DNA from: a virus
Direction: 5' to 3' (one strand)
IMG/VR virus record: IMGVR_UViG_3300042905_001363
Location: 1-25,068 of that record
Length of the DNA: 25,068 bases
How positions within the stretch are numbered: position 1 is the stretch's first letter; each line of letters opens with the position of its first letter. This document shows positions 6,326 to 14,007 of this stretch, in pieces. Made by a program: the position numbers and the translations under genes. Below the pieces are notes generated by a model, which saw only the letters and a list, made by a program, of their open reading frames with translations, was not told the DNA's origin and did no database searches.

Positions 6326-8323
6326 ATGCCTGTTCTTTCAACACTTGGCGCGGCCATTGCTAACGTTTATGGGTTCACGTCCGGCCTGATCAAAGATCAG
6401 TACTTCAACCTTGTCTCGCTCCTCCTCCCAGGCAACGGCACTAACGGCGCACAGAACAATACGTTCTTAGACTCTGGTACGGCTAACAGCGGTTCAGGCT
6501 TCACCATCACCCGCAACGGCAACACAACGCAAGGCACGTTCTCTCCGTTCAGCCAGACGGGGTGGGGGAATTATTTTAATGGTTCTAGTTATTTGCAGGT
6601 AGCAAGTAACGCAGCGTTTGCTTTGGGTACAGGCGATTTCTCAATAGAATTTTGGTTTTATCCAACGGTAGCGGCAACCCAAAGAAATATAAGTTTTCCA
6701 ACTGCTAATGCTCCAATCCTTAACATGACTTCATCAAGGACATTAGAATTCGGAAATTATGGGATTAGCACTATTGCAACAACATCAAACACACTTACCC
6801 TTAACGCATGGAATTTTTGTGCGGCCAGTAGGGTATCTGGAACCCTAAGGCTTTTTATCAATGGAGTTCAAGGAGCTTCTGTATCTGACTCAACAAATTT
6901 TGTGCAAAGTCTTGTAAATATAGGTACGGACACAGGGGGTATTTTTGCAACAGGATACATGGCAGATGTTCGTATCGTAAAAGGGTCTGGATTTACAACA
7001 TCAACAGTCCCAACGGCGCCGCTAACAGCAATCTCAGGAACTTCACTACTAACCTGTCAATCTAACCGTTTCCGTGATGCCAGCGGTAATGGTTTTACGA
7101 TTACCACTTCAGGCTCACCCCAAGTAACCCCCTTCTCCCCCTTCGCCCCTACACAGTCCTACTCAGCATCAGCAGTGGGTGGTAGCGGGTACTTTGATGG
7201 GACGGGGGATTATTTGACTTGGACAGGAACGGCGGCGGGTTCGGGAGCTTTTTCCTATGAGTTTTGGATTTACAGCACTAATGGGTTTGGGACATTTCGA
7301 GCACCACTAGGAGTTATAGCCACGTCTGGGTATAACAGTGCCCTTGATTGCCGTATGTCAGGAACTACGATCACTGCCGGTCAGTACAACGTCACCAACA
7401 ACAATTTCACTGTTGAATCGTTACAAGCGAATACGTGGTATCACGTTGTTATTTGCAGAAACGCATCAAATCAAATGACGGTGTTCTTAAACGGGCAAAG
7501 ATCATCTACTGGGGCCTTAACGATATCAACAAACTTTAGTGGATTGACATCCGCTATCGGTAGACTAGACCCATCAAATGGAGGGGACGTTACTGGATAT
7601 ATCACTAATGTTCGTTTGATAACAGGATCAACGCCTTACGATCCAACACAAACAACCATTACAGTCCCCACAGCACCACTCACCGCAATCACCAACACAT
7701 CCCTCCTCCTCAACTTCACCAACGCTGGTGTTGTCGATGCCACTGCCAAGAATGTGCTGGAGACTGTTGGGAATGCTCAGATCAGCACAACACAGAGCAA
7801 GTGGGGTGGTGGGTCGATGCGTTTCCCACAAAGCGGTACAAACGATTACTTGTACAAGCCTTACGATGTATTGCTTAACCGGTTAAGCGGCAACTTCACG
7901 ATGGAGTGCTGGATATATCCAACAGCGGCAGGCACACAAATGATTTTTGCTGGATCACTTAGTGCTGCCGGTAGCGATAATTGGTTATGGGAAATTACAT
8001 CTGCCAGTAAACTATCGTTTACGTTTAGCATTGGCGGATCATCTGTCACCGCAACATCTACTGCTAGCATTTCCCAAAACACTTGGACGTATGTTGCTGT
8101 TGTAAGAAATGGTGGAACTCTTACGCAATACATCAACGGCTCTTCCGATGGAACAGCAAGCCCAACAGCGGGAGCCTACAGAAATGCTTCTTTTGGTTTT
8201 GCTATAGGCAGGGGTGGTGATTACAACGCCTCTTATTACACTGGCTACATTGATGATTTCCGCATAACGATTGGTCAGGCTAGAACCATCACCACACCAA
8301 CAGCACCCTTCCCAGTCCAGTGA
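6326..8323 (+). CDS. Triple LamG-domain adhesin / tail fibre
   Basis: The 665-residue protein contains three concanavalin-like LamG (Laminin_G_3 type) domains at about 80-222, 286-434 and 497-650. Each shows the G-x-F-S/T-x-E-x-W-x-Y start (DFSIEFWFYP, AFSYEFWIYS, NFTMECWIYP), a central N-x-W-x-x-x-x-x-x-R strand, an L-x-x-x-I-N-G or F-L-N-G turn, and a closing G-Y-x-x-x-x-R-I/L-x-x-G strand. Each unit ends in T-x-P-T-A-P (229-232, 448-451, 658-661), so the array is modular. LamG domains bind glycans or surface proteins; here the likely role is host-surface recognition. An AAGGAG site precedes the ATG. Codon usage in the LamG cores is clearly more A/T-rich than in neighbouring genes, suggesting exchange. 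No S74 or other chaperone domain is present at its C-terminus. Confidence 0.87.
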   Translation: MPVLSTLGAAIANVYGFTSGLIKDQYFNLVSLLLPGNGTNGAQNNTFLDSGTANSGSGFTITRNGNTTQGTFSPFSQTGWGNYFNGSSYLQVASNAAFALGTGDFSIEFWFYPTVAATQRNISFPTANAPILNMTSSRTLEFGNYGISTIATTSNTLTLNAWNFCAASRVSGTLRLFINGVQGASVSDSTNFVQSLVNIGTDTGGIFATGYMADVRIVKGSGFTTSTVPTAPLTAISGTSLLTCQSNRFRDASGNGFTITTSGSPQVTPFSPFAPTQSYSASAVGGSGYFDGTGDYLTWTGTAAGSGAFSYEFWIYSTNGFGTFRAPLGVIATSGYNSALDCRMSGTTITAGQYNVTNNNFTVESLQANTWYHVVICRNASNQMTVFLNGQRSSTGALTISTNFSGLTSAIGRLDPSNGGDVTGYITNVRLITGSTPYDPTQTTITVPTAPLTAITNTSLLLNFTNAGVVDATAKNVLETVGNAQISTTQSKWGGGSMRFPQSGTNDYLYKPYDVLLNRLSGNFTMECWIYPTAAGTQMIFAGSLSAAGSDNWLWEITSASKLSFTFSIGGSSVTATSTASISQNTWTYVAVVRNGGTLTQYINGSSDGTASPTAGAYRNASFGFAIGRGGDYNASYYTGYIDDFRITIGQARTITTPTAPFPVQ

Positions 8324-8331
8324 GGTAACAC

Positions 8332-8622
8332 ATGCTCTACAGTAAAAACGGAAGTATTCCCAAACCTGAGACTGACGGCACAGAGGGCTGGGTACAAGTG
8401 CCTGATGCACCGGACTGCCCTGAAGGTATGGAAGTCATCTGGTGGTCGCATGAGTGGGTTGTACGGCCACCAAAGCCAGCAGACATGGCAGGTTACCAGT
8501 GGAACTGGAACCACTCTGACAAGACATGGGTTGAGGGTAAATATGCAACAACGGTGGATGAGGTTGTAACTGTTGAAATCATTGCCGCTGATTTGATAGG
8601 CGGCGATTCGCTTGGAGCGTAA
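8332..8622 (+). CDS. Small Trp-rich protein downstream of the fibre, unknown function
   Basis: This 96-residue protein begins MLYSKNGSIPKPETDGTEGW and has many tryptophans and prolines (V-I-W-W-S-H-E-W-V-V-R-P-P-K-P-A-D). It looks like small proteins that sit directly after fibre genes in environmental phages, some annotated as tail-fibre assembly-like, though I see no clear Tfa-family motif. A role in fibre folding or attachment is a guess from position. A GAGG site lies in the fibre stop region, eight bases after which the ATG begins. The C-terminal tail (DEVVTVEIIAADLIGG) is acidic. Confidence 0.72.
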   Translation: MLYSKNGSIPKPETDGTEGWVQVPDAPDCPEGMEVIWWSHEWVVRPPKPADMAGYQWNWNHSDKTWVEGKYATTVDEVVTVEIIAADLIGGDSLGA

Positions 8623-8625
8623 ACC

Positions 8626-8796
8626 GTGGAACCAAACGCCAAAGACGTGGAGGCTAAATTGTCAACGCATGAAGCAGTGTGCGCTGAACGTTACGCGGGC
8701 ATCAACGCCCGCTTAAAGCGTTTGGAGCAAATCCTTATCGCAAGCGCAGGTGCCATTATCCTGTTGCTGATCAATACAACGTTTAAGTTGCACTGA
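8626..8796 (+). CDS. XhlA-like 56-residue membrane protein, lysis cassette
   Basis: A GTG start at 8626 (GGAG eight bases upstream, 8614-8617) opens a 56-residue frame ending at 8794-8796. The first half is charged, with C-A-E-R-Y-A-G-I-N-A-R-L-K-R-L-E-Q, the pattern C-x-x-R-Y-x-x-I-x-x-R-L-x-R-I-E seen in small phage haemolysin XhlA-like or DUF-type membrane proteins. The second half (about 35-50) is a single transmembrane helix (ILIASAGAIILLLI). It precedes the three-TM holin by one base and the endolysin, so a role as accessory holin or membrane regulator of lysis is likely. Its small size makes it easy to miss. The function is inference from family resemblance and position. Confidence 0.78.
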   Translation: MEPNAKDVEAKLSTHEAVCAERYAGINARLKRLEQILIASAGAIILLLINTTFKLH

Positions 8797-8797
8797 T

Positions 8798-9283
8798 ATG
8801 TTTGACCTGTTATCCGGTGGGCTTCTTGGTTCGATCTTTGGCGGCCTATTCAGACTCGCGCCAGAGATCCTAAAGTTCATGGATAAGAAGAATGAACGGC
8901 AGCACGAACTGAATATGTTTCAACTCCAAACCGATTTGGAGAAGATGCGCGGTCAGTTCAAGATGGAAGAGAAATACGTTGACCATTCCATTGCGCAACT
9001 CGATACGATCAAGGCCGCATTTGAAGAGCAAGCCGAAACCGCTAAGTCCGCTGGATGGTTCGTGGCGGCCATATCTGCGCTAGTGCGTCCCGGTATCACC
9101 TGGTCGCTTTTCTTTATGTACGCAGCCGTGAAGGTTGCCGCCATATACCTAGCGTTTGAATCGCAAGCGAGTTGGCAGGACGTGTTAAACCAATCATGGG
9201 ACTCGGATGACTTTGGCCTTTTCACCATGTGCGTGTCATTCTGGTTTGTTGGCCGATCCATTGAGAAGTACCAGAAACAATGA
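8798..9283 (+). CDS. Three-transmembrane holin (GTA_holin_3TM-like)
   Basis: The 161-residue protein has a hydrophobic amphipathic N-terminus (LLSGGLLGSIFGGLFRLAPEIL), a charged coiled middle (about 28-78), then hydrophobic segments at about 87-120 (W-F-V-A-A-I-S-A-L-V-R-P-G-I-T-W, then LFFMYAAVKVAAIYLAF) and about 138-152 (FGLFTMCVSFWFVGR). The S-x-R-P-G-I-T-W motif between the first strands is characteristic of the three-TM holin family known from gene-transfer-agent and podovirus lysis modules. It should form inner-membrane lesions that let the endolysin out. It is one base from the 56-residue membrane gene and overlaps the endolysin start by ATGA (9280-9283), so the trio is one translational unit. 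The ATG has no strong Shine-Dalgarno, which suggests coupling. Confidence 0.86.
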   Translation: MFDLLSGGLLGSIFGGLFRLAPEILKFMDKKNERQHELNMFQLQTDLEKMRGQFKMEEKYVDHSIAQLDTIKAAFEEQAETAKSAGWFVAAISALVRPGITWSLFFMYAAVKVAAIYLAFESQASWQDVLNQSWDSDDFGLFTMCVSFWFVGRSIEKYQKQ

Positions 9284-9747
9284 AAGAGGCCATCAAGATC
9301 GCCAAAGACTTATTGGTGGTTCCGTTTGAGGGCTGCGCTAAGGTATTGCCAGACGGTATGGTTGCCGCGTATCCCGATCCAGGTTCCAATGGCGATCCTT
9401 ACACGATAGGTTTTGGGACAACAGGCCCAGACGTAACGCCAACAACCGTTTGGTCGATGGCGGAATGCGAGAAACGCTTAGAGGCTCACCTAATTCACTT
9501 TACATTAGGACTTATCAAACTATCACCGAGGCTTGTTTCCGCCGCGCCACGCCGATTCGCAGCTGTCCTGTCGTGGGCATACAATTGCGGGTTAGGGAAC
9601 TATCGGGTCTCAACGTTTAAGCGACGCATCGACGCAGGCGATTGGGCAGGTGCGCGCGAGGAGTGCGTGAAGTGGAACAAGGCACGCGGACGTGTGATGC
9701 GTGGTTTAACGCGTAGGCGTGAAGCTGAAGCACTTATGATGAGATAA
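9280..9747 (+). CDS. Endolysin, GH24 (T4-type) lysozyme
   Basis: The 155-residue enzyme has the GH24 catalytic arrangement: E17 in V-P-F-E-G, D33 in A-Y-P-D-P-G, and T42 in P-Y-T-I-G-F-G-T-T, matching the E-D-T triad of phage lysozymes that cleave the MurNAc-GlcNAc bond of peptidoglycan. A-A-P-R-R-F-A-A-V-L-S-W-A-Y-N-C-G-L-G-N-Y forms the conserved helix with N-x-G. The C-terminus has G-L-x-R-R-R-E-A-E. No signal peptide or SAR segment is visible, so export depends on the holin. The spacing between D33 and T42 contains an extra S-N-G-D-P loop compared with short T4-like members. It overlaps the holin stop (ATGA). No spanin (Rz/Rz1) pair was seen nearby. Confidence 0.92.
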   Translation: MKEAIKIAKDLLVVPFEGCAKVLPDGMVAAYPDPGSNGDPYTIGFGTTGPDVTPTTVWSMAECEKRLEAHLIHFTLGLIKLSPRLVSAAPRRFAAVLSWAYNCGLGNYRVSTFKRRIDAGDWAGAREECVKWNKARGRVMRGLTRRREAEALMMR

Positions 9748-9749
9748 AC

Positions 9750-11228
9750 ATGCTTGCACCGCTAAAAATACCACCAGGCGTATACCGGAACGGCACCAAT
9801 TACCAGGCGGCGGGTAGGTATTGGGACGCCAATCTGGTTAGGTGGTACGAGGGAACCATGCGGCCTGTTGGCGGGTGGGTGAAAGCGTCAGGCGATACGT
9901 TTACAGGTTCAGCGCGTGGCATGTTCAGTTGGCGGGATAACGATTATGACCGTTGGCTTGCCGTAGGAACGCACTCCAGACTTTACGTTTGGAATGGCGG
10001 AAACTTTTACAACATCACGCCATCCGGCTATACAACTGGAAGATCATCATCGTTTACGGGTTACGGTTACGGCGCAGCCAATTACGGCGCATCCACTTAC
10101 GGAACCAAGCGAAGCGTTGGCGCGGAGCTCGATGCCACAACCTGGTCGCTTGATAACTGGGGCGAGTATCTTGTGGCGTGTGCCAATTCAGACGGGAAAC
10201 TTTACGAGTGGCAAAACAACGTTGGATCGCTTGCCGCTGTCATCACAAACGCGCCAACCGATAACACGGCACTCATTGTCACGCCAGAGCGATATATGTT
10301 TGCTTTGGGCGCTGGCGGTAACCCGCGTTTAGTGCAATGGTCAGATCAAGAGGACAACACGGTTTGGACGCCATCAGGAACGAATACCGCGGGATCGTTA
10401 GAGCTACAGACTAACGGTCGCATCTTGGCGGCAAAGCGCGTTCGCGGGCAAGTGTTAATTCTTACCGAGACTGATGCTCACGTGATGAATTACCTAGGGC
10501 CGCCATTGGTTTATGGTCAGGAAAAAGTGGGTTCGTTTTGCGGTTTGATTGGCCCGCAAGCCGTTGCCGTGATTGAGGGTGGCGCGGTATGGATGAGCGA
10601 TAAATCGTTTTTCTTATTCAACGGCCAGCTGCAACCATTACCTTGCTCAGTTGGCGATTATGTGTTTACGGACATCAACCTTGATCAAGTGGCGAAGATT
10701 TACTCAGGCCACAATTCAGCGTTTGGTGAAGTGTGGTGGTTCTACCCGTCAGCCGATAGCAATGAATGTGATCGGTACATCATTTGGAATTACCGCGAGA
10801 ACCATTGGTCAATTGGCGCGTTAGCCCGCACATGCTGGACGGATTCAGGCGTATTCACAAATCCTTTGGCGGTTGGCACGGATGGTTATCTGTACGAGCA
10901 CGAAAACGGATGGACGGATAACGGAACTCCTATCACGTCAACGCGTTACGCGGAATCAGGCCCGGTTGAACTGTCAACGGGTGATCGATTTATGGCAGTG
11001 CGGCAAATATTGCCGGATGAAAAGTCACAAGGTCAAGTGAAGTTGACGTTTTACACGAAACCAACACCGGAATCATCAAGCACAACTTATGGCCCCTATA
11101 CCATGCAACCGTACACGAATGCACGGTTCACAGGCCGCCAAGTAGCAATGCGCGTGGTTGGTAATGCTGATGCTGATTGGCGTGTTGGCACGATCCGTTT
11201 GGACGCTGTACCAGGTAGCGGGCGATGA
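9750..11228 (+). CDS. Tail nozzle / DNA stabilisation protein (P22 gp10-like)
   Basis: The 492-residue protein opens with L-x-I-P-P-G-V-Y-R-N-G-T-N-Y-Q, then G-R-Y-W-D-A-N-L-V-R-W-Y-E-G, followed by blades with W-L-A-V-G-T-H-S-R-L-Y-V-W, W-G-E-Y-L-V-A-C and G-K-L-Y-E-W-Q. This is the beta-propeller-like layout of podovirus packaged-DNA stabilisation or nozzle proteins that plug the tail tube. Residues 104-119 carry a Y-G-x-G-x-x-N-Y-G-x-x-x-Y-G insertion. Later parts have W-M-S-D-K-S-F-F-L-F-N-G and E-V-W-W-F-Y-P-S. In this genome it comes after the lysis genes rather than next to the adaptor. The stop overlaps the next start (ATGA at 11225-11228). Exact equivalence to P22 gp10 or T7 gp12 is not provable here. 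Confidence 0.85.
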   Translation: MLAPLKIPPGVYRNGTNYQAAGRYWDANLVRWYEGTMRPVGGWVKASGDTFTGSARGMFSWRDNDYDRWLAVGTHSRLYVWNGGNFYNITPSGYTTGRSSSFTGYGYGAANYGASTYGTKRSVGAELDATTWSLDNWGEYLVACANSDGKLYEWQNNVGSLAAVITNAPTDNTALIVTPERYMFALGAGGNPRLVQWSDQEDNTVWTPSGTNTAGSLELQTNGRILAAKRVRGQVLILTETDAHVMNYLGPPLVYGQEKVGSFCGLIGPQAVAVIEGGAVWMSDKSFFLFNGQLQPLPCSVGDYVFTDINLDQVAKIYSGHNSAFGEVWWFYPSADSNECDRYIIWNYRENHWSIGALARTCWTDSGVFTNPLAVGTDGYLYEHENGWTDNGTPITSTRYAESGPVELSTGDRFMAVRQILPDEKSQGQVKLTFYTKPTPESSSTTYGPYTMQPYTNARFTGRQVAMRVVGNADADWRVGTIRLDAVPGSGR

Positions 11229-11434
11229 GATTACCGACGCCGCCAAATACTTATTCGCAACCGCTTGAGCGTGAACGCAACCGCGCTTTGGAAAGTGCTG
11301 ATGCGTTGAACCTGAAAAAGTTGCAAGACGTTGAGTTTGTGGAGGGCATGCGGTTGATCCTTCGCTCGCCAAACGGAACGCGGTATAGCATCACGGTTAA
11401 TAATTCTGGCGTCATCAGTGCAACGTCGATCTAG
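11225..11434 (+). CDS. Conserved small protein after the nozzle gene, unknown function
   Basis: This 69-residue protein starts LPTPPNTYSQPLERERNRALE after the Met, has A-D-A-L-N-L-K-K-x-Q-D-V-E, and ends with R-L-I-L-R-S-P-N-G-T-R-Y-S-I-T-V-N-N-S-G. The combination of a Pro-rich head, charged helix and a P-N-G-T-R-Y beta hairpin is common in small virion-operon proteins of podoviruses. I do not know a function. It overlaps the nozzle stop by four bases, so it is coupled to it, and is followed by the DUF4214-array gene after eight bases. A minor virion role is inferred only from the neighbours. Confidence 0.77.
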   Translation: MRLPTPPNTYSQPLERERNRALESADALNLKKLQDVEFVEGMRLILRSPNGTRYSITVNNSGVISATSI

Positions 11435-11442
11435 AGGTAGAC

Positions 11443-12663
11443 ATGGCAACGAAACAAGACATACAGGCTTTGTACCAGCAAGCACTCAACAGAGCGCCGC
11501 GTGACGATGAGGTTAATTGGTGGCTCATGTCCGCCAACAACGAAAAGTGGACGCCAGCACAGTTGCGTAGTGCGTTTTTACGTGACGCAATACCTGAGCT
11601 TTACACGTCAGTCTTGGGACGCGCACCGCAACCCAATGAAACCGCATACTGGGATTGGGCGCAAAACGAGTTAGCAAGCCCAGAAAAACTGCGCACCGAG
11701 TTTTTACGTTCAGCGCAATCAGAGATTGATATTAACGCGGCGCGTCAACCGGGCGCTAAACGTACAACGCAAGGCATTACCCAGACAGGTTTGGCGGAAC
11801 GGACTTATACGCCATACGCTGGCGATTACACGCGTTACGGTTTTGGGCCTGAAGGTTTACTGTTCACCAACACGGGCAAAGTAACGCCCTATGTACTGCC
11901 ATCCGGTGATAAGTGGCGGCCAGCCGTTGAGCCAGCCGAGACGCAGCCAAAGGATCAGAGCAAACAAATTAACGATCAGAATGTAAAGGATGCAGCCAAA
12001 GACACGGTAAAAGTAGGGCAGGACATTAAGCAATCTGTTGACCAAGGAGCAATTAATCAGCAACTTGTAACCACTGGCGGAACAAGCACATCAACCACTA
12101 CTGGCGGCAACACGGGTTTGCTCGAAATGGGCAAGGATAATTTCATTGATGATCGTTCCACTTTACTGCCTGGTGGATCGGTAACGGATAGCCTTTTGAA
12201 TGTTCCGACGCAACCCGTTGTCAATCCTTACGATCAACAAGTTACGGCTTGGTACCAAGGTTTACTTGGGCGCGCACCAACGCAAGCCGATCTGAATTAC
12301 TGGGGCGGTGAACTCGCCAAAGGTATTGATGCTGGCGCGATTCAGGAATCCATTGGCACATCACCAGAAGCGTTGCTAAATCGCACTTACCGCATGTCGC
12401 TTGGAAGGATGCCAACGCAAGCCGATTATGGTTACTGGCTTGGCGAGTACAACAAAGGCGTACCGCTGTCAGATATTCGCCAGTCAATTAGCGCATCACC
12501 CGAAGCGCAGCTATTTTCAAGCTACAACCAGGCCGCGCAGAATATGACTTTGCAGCCATATAACTACTATCTTGGGCAACTTGGGAGTGGTACGCCGCTG
12601 CAAGGTCTTTTATCCAGTTTCACGCCACAAGCCGCAAACAATGGATTGCTTTCCATTCAATGA
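11443..12663 (+). CDS. DUF4214-repeat virion protein
   Basis: The 406-residue protein has copies of a short helical module with core L-Y-x-x-x-L-G/N-R-A-P-x-x-x-x-x-x-Y/W-W. Two are N-terminal (about 6-48 and 50-97: ALYQQALNRAP and LYTSVLGRAP with YW). Three are C-terminal (about 266-312 WYQGLLGRAP-YW; 314-357 YRMSLGRMP-YW; and a degenerate one at 359-393). This matches DUF4214. A Ser/Thr/Gly-rich linker (residues about 100-260) separates the groups. DUF4214 modules occur in secreted and surface proteins, often near glycan-related functions, but their binding partner is not established. The gene lies among internal and nozzle genes, so it may be a virion component. An AGAGG site precedes the ATG and the stop overlaps the next gene (ATGA). 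Confidence 0.83.
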   Translation: MATKQDIQALYQQALNRAPRDDEVNWWLMSANNEKWTPAQLRSAFLRDAIPELYTSVLGRAPQPNETAYWDWAQNELASPEKLRTEFLRSAQSEIDINAARQPGAKRTTQGITQTGLAERTYTPYAGDYTRYGFGPEGLLFTNTGKVTPYVLPSGDKWRPAVEPAETQPKDQSKQINDQNVKDAAKDTVKVGQDIKQSVDQGAINQQLVTTGGTSTSTTTGGNTGLLEMGKDNFIDDRSTLLPGGSVTDSLLNVPTQPVVNPYDQQVTAWYQGLLGRAPTQADLNYWGGELAKGIDAGAIQESIGTSPEALLNRTYRMSLGRMPTQADYGYWLGEYNKGVPLSDIRQSISASPEAQLFSSYNQAAQNMTLQPYNYYLGQLGSGTPLQGLLSSFTPQAANNGLLSIQ

Positions 12664-13040
12664 CAAAGTTTGACCTTCAGCACTGGGAGCGATGCAAGCC
12701 TTACCTCGAGGCGGCATTGCTTCACGCTGGACAAACGCATACCATTGAAGATATTGCAAAGGCCGTGACAAACAAGCAAATGCAGTTTTGGCCCGGTTCG
12801 CAATCCGCTGTCATTACTGAGATTCAAGTTTATCCGCAAAGCAAGGCATGTCACTACTTCCTTGCTGGCGGAAACATCGAAGAACTCGCCGCAATGCGTC
12901 CCGTTATTGAGAAATGGGCGCTATCCATAGGATGTAATCGCGTCACGCTAGCGGGTCGTCGCGGATGGATCAAATCGTTTCTGGCGGACGAAGGTTATCA
13001 AGAGAAGTGGACTGTCATGTCCAAGGAGTTATCACTATGA
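12660..13040 (+). CDS. Conserved GNAT-like phage protein of the ejection module
   Basis: The 126-residue protein has H-W-E-R-C-K-P-Y-L-E-A-A-L, then H-T-I-E-D-I-A-x-A-V-x-x-x-Q-x-Q-F-W-P-G, V-I-T-E-I-x-x-Y-P and F-L-A-G-G-N-I-E-E-L, followed by the G-C-N-R-V-T-L-A-G-R-R-G-W segment. This pattern recurs in podoviruses directly before the internal/ejection proteins, and the strand-helix order resembles a degenerate GNAT fold. It lacks a clear acetyl-CoA Q/R-x-x-G-x-G/A loop, so enzymatic activity is doubtful. By position it resembles the gp13-type proteins of T7-like phages, but I cannot verify this. It overlaps both neighbours by four bases. Confidence 0.8.
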   Translation: MTKFDLQHWERCKPYLEAALLHAGQTHTIEDIAKAVTNKQMQFWPGSQSAVITEIQVYPQSKACHYFLAGGNIEELAAMRPVIEKWALSIGCNRVTLAGRRGWIKSFLADEGYQEKWTVMSKELSL

Positions 13041-14005
13041 GCAAAGGCGGCGGCGGAAGTTCGTCAACATACACACCCGATCCAGAGTTTAAGCAAGCTG
13101 CGCTGCAAAACTATGCGTTTGCGCAACAGGTAGCGCAGCAACCCTATCAAGCCTATGGCGGGCCAAGGATTGCGGGATTCACGCAACCGCAACAAGAGGC
13201 AATGGCCGCCATCAGAGAATCGCCATTAAGTCTTGGCGAATCCATGGCTAATTTTTACAACCCGTATAACCAGCAAGTTATCCAAAACACGCTTGGCAAC
13301 ATTGAAACGCAACGACTGATGCAACAGCAACAGTCACGCGCTGCCGCGGCAAAAGCTGGCGCGTATGGCGGAACTCGCCAAGCAGTACAGGAAGCACTGC
13401 AACAGCAAGCCGCATTGCAAACAGGCGCGCAGGCCGCGGCACAACTTGCGCAGCAAGGGTTTGGGCAGGCCGCCGCGCTCGGTGCGCAGGACATTGGTTT
13501 ACGCCAACAAGCCGCGGCGGGATTACAAGGTATTGGTGCGCAGCAACAAGCCATGAACCAAGCCAATTTGGATTTGGCGTACCAAGACTTTTTGCGCCAA
13601 CAGAATTACCCGTTGCAGCAGTTGCAGATCCTTCAACAAGGTCTTACGCAAATGCCATCAGGTGGTACGCAACAAACGACACAAAACCTTTCCGGCGCTC
13701 AACAGTTTGGGCAGGGATTAAGCAATGTTGCGGCACTCGCTTACTTGTTTTCCGACAAGCGCATGAAGGAAAACATCGCCAAGATGAAGTCACCACTTGC
13801 ATCGCTTGGCGAACTCAGTGGTTACGAGTACGAATACAAGGGTTCGGATATGCCAACGGGTGGCGTGATGGCGCAAGATGTTGAGCGCGTTATGCCGCAC
13901 GCGGTAGCCAAAGCGGATAACGGCATGAAGATGGTGAACTATCCAGAGGTAACGGGTTTGCTGGTTGAGGCTGTCAAGGAACTTGATCGCCGCACAAGGG
14001 GTTAA
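13037..14005 (+). CDS. Ala/Gln-rich virion protein with C-terminal S74 self-cleaving chaperone
   Basis: The 322-residue protein starts at the ATG overlapping the previous stop (AAGGAG at 13022-13027 upstream), not at the longer in-frame start near 12965. Residues about 4-10 are Gly/Ser-rich (KGGGGSS), about 25-230 are Ala/Gln-rich helical sequence, and the C-terminal 84 residues form a Peptidase_S74 intramolecular chaperone: S239-D-K-R-M-K244-E-N-I, then Y-E-Y-E-Y-K, G-G-V-M-A-Q-D-V-E-R-V-M-P-H-A-V, and N-Y-P-E-V-T-G-L-L-V-E-A-V-K-E-L. In endosialidase-type S74 domains the Ser and the Lys five residues later form the cleavage dyad; both are present here, so self-release at F238/S239 is predicted. 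The protein probably trimerises. Whether it is an internal protein or a fibre is not clear from position. Confidence 0.87.
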   Translation: MSKGGGGSSSTYTPDPEFKQAALQNYAFAQQVAQQPYQAYGGPRIAGFTQPQQEAMAAIRESPLSLGESMANFYNPYNQQVIQNTLGNIETQRLMQQQQSRAAAAKAGAYGGTRQAVQEALQQQAALQTGAQAAAQLAQQGFGQAAALGAQDIGLRQQAAAGLQGIGAQQQAMNQANLDLAYQDFLRQQNYPLQQLQILQQGLTQMPSGGTQQTTQNLSGAQQFGQGLSNVAALAYLFSDKRMKENIAKMKSPLASLGELSGYEYEYKGSDMPTGGVMAQDVERVMPHAVAKADNGMKMVNYPEVTGLLVEAVKELDRRTRG

Positions 14006-14007
14006 AC

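Noticed and set aside
12965-13036. A longer start for the S74-domain protein at 12965.
   Set aside because: It would overlap the preceding gene by 76 bases; ATG 13037 has AAGGAG upstream and a normal ATGA junction.
12660-13040. Calling this protein an active acetyltransferase.
   Set aside because: Only a weak GNAT-like resemblance is seen and the acetyl-CoA loop is not recognisable.
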